Shown: positions 60,089-64,000 of the stretch, one piece after another
Layout of the letters: each line of letters opens with the position of its first letter
Position numbering within the stretch: position 1 is the stretch's first letter
Source: an uncultured Steroidobacter sp.
GTDB lineage: Bacteria; Pseudomonadota; Gammaproteobacteria; Steroidobacterales; Steroidobacteraceae
Length of the DNA stretch: 64,000 nt
Direction: 5' to 3'
Assembly: GCA_937864115.1 (NCBI GenBank)
Contig: CALMII010000020.1
Span: forward strand, 1 to 64,000
Translations under genes and position numbers: made by a program
Notes under the pieces: model-generated
What the model saw: the letters and a program-made list of their open reading frames with translations, nothing else
What the model was told of the DNA's origin: nothing
The model's database searches: none

Positions 60089-61120
60089 ATGAAGCCACTT
60101 CGCGTACTGGTACTGATGCACGAGAGCCTGGTGCCGCCGCCCAGTCTCCGGGGTCTCACCGTCAAGGAGATCGACGAGTTCCGTACCGAGTTCGACGTCA
60201 CCAACGTGCTGGAGAAGGCGGGCCACGAGGTGAAGGCGCTCGGCCTGCTCGACAACCTGGCGGACTTGCGCACCGCGATCACCGACTGGAAACCGGACAT
60301 CGCGTTCAACCTGCTCGAGGAATTCCAGGGCATCGTCACCTACGACCAGCACGTGGTCGCCTTCCTGGAATTGATGAAGCAGCCGTACACCGGCTGCAAT
60401 CCGCGCGGCATGATGATTTCGCGCGACAAGGTGCTGTCGAAACAGATCCTCGCCTATCACCGCATCCCGACGCCGGGCTTCGCGCTGTTCCGTCGCGGCC
60501 AGAAATACAAGCTGCCGCGCCGGCTCAAGTTGCCGCTGTTCGTGAAGTCGGCCACCGAAGATGCATCGTTCGGCATCTCGCAGGCCTCCATCATTCGCGA
60601 GCCGGACAAGCTCAAGGAACGCATCGAATTCATCCACGAACAGACCAATTCCGACGCGCTGGTCGAGGAATACATCGAGGGTCGCGAACTGTACGTCGGC
60701 GTGCTCGGCAACGAACGCCTGCGCACCTTTCCGATCTGGGAAATGGATTTCGGCACGCTGCCGGATGTGATGGCCGGCATCGCCACGCGCAAGGTGAAGT
60801 GGGATCGCAACTACCAGAAGAAGCACGGCATCAAGACCGGCGCCGCACCGCCGCTGCCCGATGGCATTCCGGCCTATCTCGACAAGCTCTCGAAGCGCAT
60901 CTACCGCGCGCTGCACATGAGCGGCTACGCCCGCATGGACTTCCGCATGCGTCCCGACGGCAGCGTGTTCGTGCTCGAAGCGAATGCGAATCCCAACATC
61001 AGCCACGCGGAAGATTTTGCGGAATCGGCGCGTGCAGCCGGCGTCGAGTATCCGGCGCTGCTGGAGCAGATCATCCGGCTCGGGCAGAACTACCAGGCGG
61101 CGTGGCGGATCGAGGAGTAG
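60089..61120 (+). CDS. ATP-grasp ligase (D-Ala-D-Ala ligase-like)
   Basis: This 343-residue protein has the ATP-grasp fold. The N-terminal part has VLVLMHESLVPPPS and DIAFNLLEEFQGIVTYDQHV, the latter resembling the DVVFNxxEG pattern of D-Ala-D-Ala ligases. The ATP-binding part has TPGFALFRRGQKYKLPRRLK, LPLFVKSATEDASFGISQAS and LVEEYIEGRELYVGVLGNER. The metal ligands are in RMDFRMRPDGSVFVLEANAN with PNISHAEDFAESARAAG. It should join an amino-acid-like or peptide substrate by an acyl-phosphate intermediate. The product is unknown. It follows the metallopeptidase by 13 bases. Confidence 0.88.
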   Translation: MKPLRVLVLMHESLVPPPSLRGLTVKEIDEFRTEFDVTNVLEKAGHEVKALGLLDNLADLRTAITDWKPDIAFNLLEEFQGIVTYDQHVVAFLELMKQPYTGCNPRGMMISRDKVLSKQILAYHRIPTPGFALFRRGQKYKLPRRLKLPLFVKSATEDASFGISQASIIREPDKLKERIEFIHEQTNSDALVEEYIEGRELYVGVLGNERLRTFPIWEMDFGTLPDVMAGIATRKVKWDRNYQKKHGIKTGAAPPLPDGIPAYLDKLSKRIYRALHMSGYARMDFRMRPDGSVFVLEANANPNISHAEDFAESARAAGVEYPALLEQIIRLGQNYQAAWRIEE

Positions 61121-61138
61121 ACCCGCTTCTTCTCTCTT

Positions 61139-61165
61139 CCTGTGGGGCCGGCTTCAGCCGGTCTT
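61139..61165. repeat. Single family B copy
   Basis: One family B palindrome with an altered right arm (ggccggcttcagccggtctt) follows the ATP-grasp gene. The rest of the 326-base gap to the RHS gene is AT-richer sequence with no other gene seen. Confidence 0.8.
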
Positions 61166-61340
61166 CCTGCGACGGTCTTCGGCCTCGGTGCCCGGCTAGT
61201 CTCCGGTTCTTGCATATTCGCGTTGTTCTGCGTGGAGCGCCACATGATGCGCCGGCCGCAGATTGCGGCGACGAGCCAAATAGCTTGAAGCGATACTTCT
61301 ATCGAGTTTCCCTCACTGGAGTCGAAATTTTTCTTGGTGA

Positions 61341-61370
61341 TTGACGATAGATGTGTAACGCAGCTAACGT
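61341..61370 (+). promoter_or_regulatory. Weak sigma-70 promoter candidate before the RHS gene
   Basis: TTGACG at 61341-61346 and TAACGT at 61365-61370 are 18 bases apart. The -35 is good and the -10 poor. It lies 77 bases before the chosen RHS start. Confidence 0.25.
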
Positions 61371-61446
61371 CCTCGTATCGAAGAACAAGTCTGTCAGTCA
61401 TGGATGACTCTGCCCGCGTCAGCCATGCATGGGAGGATTACATCGC

Positions 61447-64000
61447 ATGGCAGTTTTCCGCGATCTACTTCGTGTGTGCACATCGCTTGTTTGCTGCAAG
61501 CGAAGCTTGCCACGCTGCAACAGATTGAGAAATGGACTGCGACTCTGCGAGCGCGAAGACGCGATCACTCTTGCCCAACGGCGCCGTGTCGTAACTGTGT
61601 CGCTCTACCTGGCGATCTGGTCGATCGGCAGTCTTGTCCTGCCGAGCAATGCCCATGCACAAGGGGTGTGTACTTCGACCGATCAGCAATCGGGGGAACA
61701 TTGCACTTCAGCCACTGCGACTCCATGGCAATGGTTCTCTGACTGGAATCTGAATCCCCGGATGTATCCGTCTCTCGAGCAGCTCACTGCGGCAATGATT
61801 TCCGCACAGATGAGCATTGCCCACCCGCCACGGTGCTCGTTCACTTTCGACGGCTTGCTTCAGGATATCGGTGGAATCGGGTATGCGTGGCCCAACAGCC
61901 CTCAGAGCGACATATCGCATAACCATCAGGGCAACTTCACTTCAATCTGGACGAGTGTGACGCCCTGCGACGTTAATGAGAAAAGAGAGATAGGCATCTA
62001 TCAGCATAGGACCTTCACGTGCCCGCAGGGCTACGGCATACGGAATCAGACTGGAGTAGGGCTGTACTGCGCGATTACCTGGTGGGTTGCTGATCCCCGA
62101 AAAGCGGCGGGTGCATGTGCGAAGGGTCAAATGGAGGTGGGGAATCCCTGCGAGATCGGAAGCGGAAACAAGCATTTGCTTCAAGAGGACTATCGAAGCA
62201 ACTCGTCCTTGGCGTTCCAACGTCATTACAACAGCAACTACGCAATCAATTATCAACCCATTGCTTACGACTATGAGCCTTTGGGGCCTGGTTGGACTGC
62301 CACATACTTCCAACGGATCGACTATGTGCCCTCCAGCGTGGTCGTGGCCGCAAATGTCTATCGGCCAGATGGAAAGATGTTGGTGTTTCAGGGTTCCGGA
62401 GCAACCTTTACGGGACCGCCCGATATCGACGAACGCCTAGTTGCACAGCGTGATCAAAACGATGTGATCACGGGCTGGACACTTACAACGTCCAGCGATG
62501 ACGTTGAAACGTATGATGGCACGGGGAGGCTTGTCAGCATCGTAAGCCGTGGAGGCTACGCACAAACGTTGCAGTATGGACAAGACGGAAATCTGTCAGT
62601 TGTGGTGGATAACTTTGGGCGCACCTTGGAGTTCATCTTTGATCAGGGTCGATTGCAGCGGCTGATCGATCCAGCCGGTCAACACATCGACTACGTCTAC
62701 AATCCGAATGAGACGCTTGCCACTGTAACGTTCGGCGATGGCACGTCGAAGCAGTACCACTACGATGGCTTCTTTTTGATCGGGATAACCGACGAACTTG
62801 CCTCCAGATACTCGACCTATGGATATGAGTCAGGGCGAGCCGCATCAACAGAACTCGCAGGCGGCGTCAACAAGTACACAATCGCTTCCAGCACCTTCTA
62901 TCGTGAAGTGGTCGATCCGCTAGGGAAGCTGCGAACATACGGATTCGATCCCACGGCGTTGCATCATCTGTACCGAGTGCGATCCGCGTCGTCGGTCTCG
63001 ACCGATCGAAACAGCCCGAAGACCGTCGCATATGATGTAAATGCGAACATTAGCTTGAGGAGGGACCACAACAACAACGAAACACAACTGACATACGACT
63101 TGTCTCGCAATCTGGAAACCTCGCGCACTGAGGCTTACAGTACGCCAAGAGCTCGAACAATCGCCACGCAATGGCATTCTACTTACCGCCTTCCCATCGA
63201 AATTGACGAACCCGGCAAGCGCACGACGTTCACCCACGATGCGAACGGCAACGTCCTGACGAAGATCGTCCTCGACACGACGACGAGTGACTCGCGCACC
63301 TGGACCTACACCTACAACGCCTTCGGCCAAGTATTGACGGCCGACGGCCCTAGAAGTGATGTCTCTGATGTCACGACCTACACGTACTACACCTGCACCA
63401 CCGGTTATCAGTGCGGCCAGGTGCACACGATCACCAACGCCCTCGGCCACATCACGACCTACACCACCTACAACGCGCACGGCCAGCCGCTGACGATCAC
63501 CGATCCGAACGGGGTGGTGACGACGCTGACCTACGACCTGCGCCAGCGCCTGACCTCCCGCACGGTCGGCTCGGAACAGACCACCTTCGAGTACTGGCCG
63601 ACCGGCCTGCTGAAGAAGGCGACCCTGCCCGACGGCAGTCATCTCTCATACACCTACGACGCGGCCCATCGCCTGACCGACATCAGTGATGCCGAAGGCA
63701 ACACGATCCACTACACGCTCGATGCGATGGGCAACCGCACGAACGAGGAACTGCGCGATCCGTCCAGTGCCCTGACGCAGACCCGCACCCGGGTCTTCAA
63801 CACGCTCAATCAGCTCTGGAAGCAGATCGGCGCGGCCGGTGGCGCTTCCGTCACGACGACGTTCGGTTACGACAACAACGGCAATCAGGCGAGCATGGCG
63901 GCCCCGCTGGGACGCAGCACGAGCCAGACCTACGACGAACTCAACCGGCTGACACAAGTCACCGATCCCAACAGCGGCCTGACGACTTACGGCTACGATG
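61447..64000 (+). CDS. RHS/YD-repeat secreted protein, N-terminal part (runs off the window)
   Basis: A frame opens after a stop at 61405-61407 and stays open to the last base, giving at least 851 codons. The chosen ATG (MAVFRDLLRV) has GGAGG ten bases upstream. A hydrophobic stretch VTVSLYLAIWSIGSLVLPSN followed by AHAQG looks like a signal peptide with an extended N-region; a later TTG at 61525 is an alternative start. The mature part has an RHS N-terminal entry motif (GNPCEIGSGNKHL). YD repeats follow, such as YDLRQRLTSRTVGSE and YDAAHRLTDISDAEGN. Such proteins form shells around C-terminal toxins or act at the surface. The C-terminus, where any toxin would be, lies outside the window. The first part is AT-richer than its neighbours. 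Confidence 0.88.
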   Translation, partial: MAVFRDLLRVCTSLVCCKRSLPRCNRLRNGLRLCEREDAITLAQRRRVVTVSLYLAIWSIGSLVLPSNAHAQGVCTSTDQQSGEHCTSATATPWQWFSDWNLNPRMYPSLEQLTAAMISAQMSIAHPPRCSFTFDGLLQDIGGIGYAWPNSPQSDISHNHQGNFTSIWTSVTPCDVNEKREIGIYQHRTFTCPQGYGIRNQTGVGLYCAITWWVADPRKAAGACAKGQMEVGNPCEIGSGNKHLLQEDYRSNSSLAFQRHYNSNYAINYQPIAYDYEPLGPGWTATYFQRIDYVPSSVVVAANVYRPDGKMLVFQGSGATFTGPPDIDERLVAQRDQNDVITGWTLTTSSDDVETYDGTGRLVSIVSRGGYAQTLQYGQDGNLSVVVDNFGRTLEFIFDQGRLQRLIDPAGQHIDYVYNPNETLATVTFGDGTSKQYHYDGFFLIGITDELASRYSTYGYESGRAASTELAGGVNKYTIASSTFYREVVDPLGKLRTYGFDPTALHHLYRVRSASSVSTDRNSPKTVAYDVNANISLRRDHNNNETQLTYDLSRNLETSRTEAYSTPRARTIATQWHSTYRLPIEIDEPGKRTTFTHDANGNVLTKIVLDTTTSDSRTWTYTYNAFGQVLTADGPRSDVSDVTTYTYYTCTTGYQCGQVHTITNALGHITTYTTYNAHGQPLTITDPNGVVTTLTYDLRQRLTSRTVGSEQTTFEYWPTGLLKKATLPDGSHLSYTYDAAHRLTDISDAEGNTIHYTLDAMGNRTNEELRDPSSALTQTRTRVFNTLNQLWKQIGAAGGASVTTTFGYDNNGNQASMAAPLGRSTSQTYDELNRLTQVTDPNSGLTTYGYD

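Noticed and set aside
58357..60339. 660-codon minus-strand frame opposite the phosphatase and metallopeptidase genes
   Set aside because: The plus-strand frames have real motifs (HCRAGIGRTG, HEAAH) and tight operon spacing.
1..64000. tRNA or rRNA genes, integrase-flanked island or insertion sequence
   Set aside because: I saw no rRNA sequence, no tRNA TTCGA-type arm in a cloverleaf context, and no integrase or transposase frame. The repeats appear non-autonomous here.

Overview
The window is chromosomal DNA of a high-GC Gammaproteobacterium. HU, HtpG, AceK, a complete type IV pilus retraction and Chp chemosensory set, and the gene order yggU-yggT-proC-yggS-pilT-pilU ... pyrB-ruvX-yqgE-tonB-gshB-pilG-pilH-pilI-pilJ-chpA resemble Pseudomonas and the Xanthomonadales/Nevskiales side of the class. 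A genus cannot be named from the sequence. About 56 protein genes are supported. No rRNA, tRNA, CRISPR array, insertion sequence or prophage was recognised.

Layout. 1-4.4 kb: a NamZ-like muramidase, an SRPBCC protein, a polyamine-type binding lipoprotein and an orphan FecR. 4.4-12.3 kb: a AAA+ ATPase, a histidine kinase and a Fis-type response regulator on the minus strand, divergent from a MacA/MacB-like export operon. 12.2-21.7 kb: housekeeping and stress genes (DOMON-like protein, PLP enzyme, aceK, htpG behind a clear sigma-32 promoter, FKBP lipoprotein, alpha/beta hydrolase, TerB-like protein, HU, DUF4426 lipoprotein). 21.8-28.2 kb: yggU, yggT, proC and yggS, divergent from three retraction ATPases (pilT, pilU and a second PilU-like copy). 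28.2-33.5 kb: gshB, tonB, yqgE, ruvX, pyrB and a PyrK-like protein on the minus strand. 33.7-44.3 kb: pilG, pilH, pilI, pilJ, a 2099-residue chpA and a second CheW protein. 44.7-57.5 kb: rsmE, ampD, btuF, an SSF symporter, an alkyltransferase-like protein, a vWA lipoprotein with an ECF sigma/anti-sigma pair, a GAF histidine kinase, yqhA, a gamma-carbonic-anhydrase-like protein, msrB and an amino-acid permease. 57.6-61.1 kb: a tight three-gene unit with a phosphatase fused to a degenerate ADP-ribosylglycohydrolase, a zinc metallopeptidase and an ATP-grasp enzyme. 61.4 kb to the window end: the N-terminal part of a secreted RHS/YD-repeat protein with AT-richer sequence.

The strongest signal beyond the genes is a dense set of short palindromic repeats. 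Family A has the core GTCAGGCTTCAGCCTGAC and family B the core GGCCGGCTTCAGCCGGCC; they usually occur in pairs. Family C is built of ACGGAGATCACGGAG units and family D of CACGGGGGACACGGGG units; these form large nested inverted repeats (C-D-D'-C'). Family E is built of GGCTACAGGC-like units, family G has the core CTCCGCGCAGCGGGG, and family H is GGGGACAGTCCCC. A prime marks the inverted orientation. They fill every convergent gap longer than about 40 bases except one that holds a different large hairpin. They also enter genes: three proteins end in the repeat-encoded tail PVGQASA, chpA carries an in-frame B-B' pair in a linker, and the starts of ruvX and the alkyltransferase-like gene lie in repeats. 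No transposase that could mobilise them is present here.

Functionally, the centre of the window builds and controls twitching motility. PilJ signals through PilI and ChpA to PilG and PilH, which act on the pilus motors, and the retraction ATPases lie about 5.5 kb upstream of pilG.
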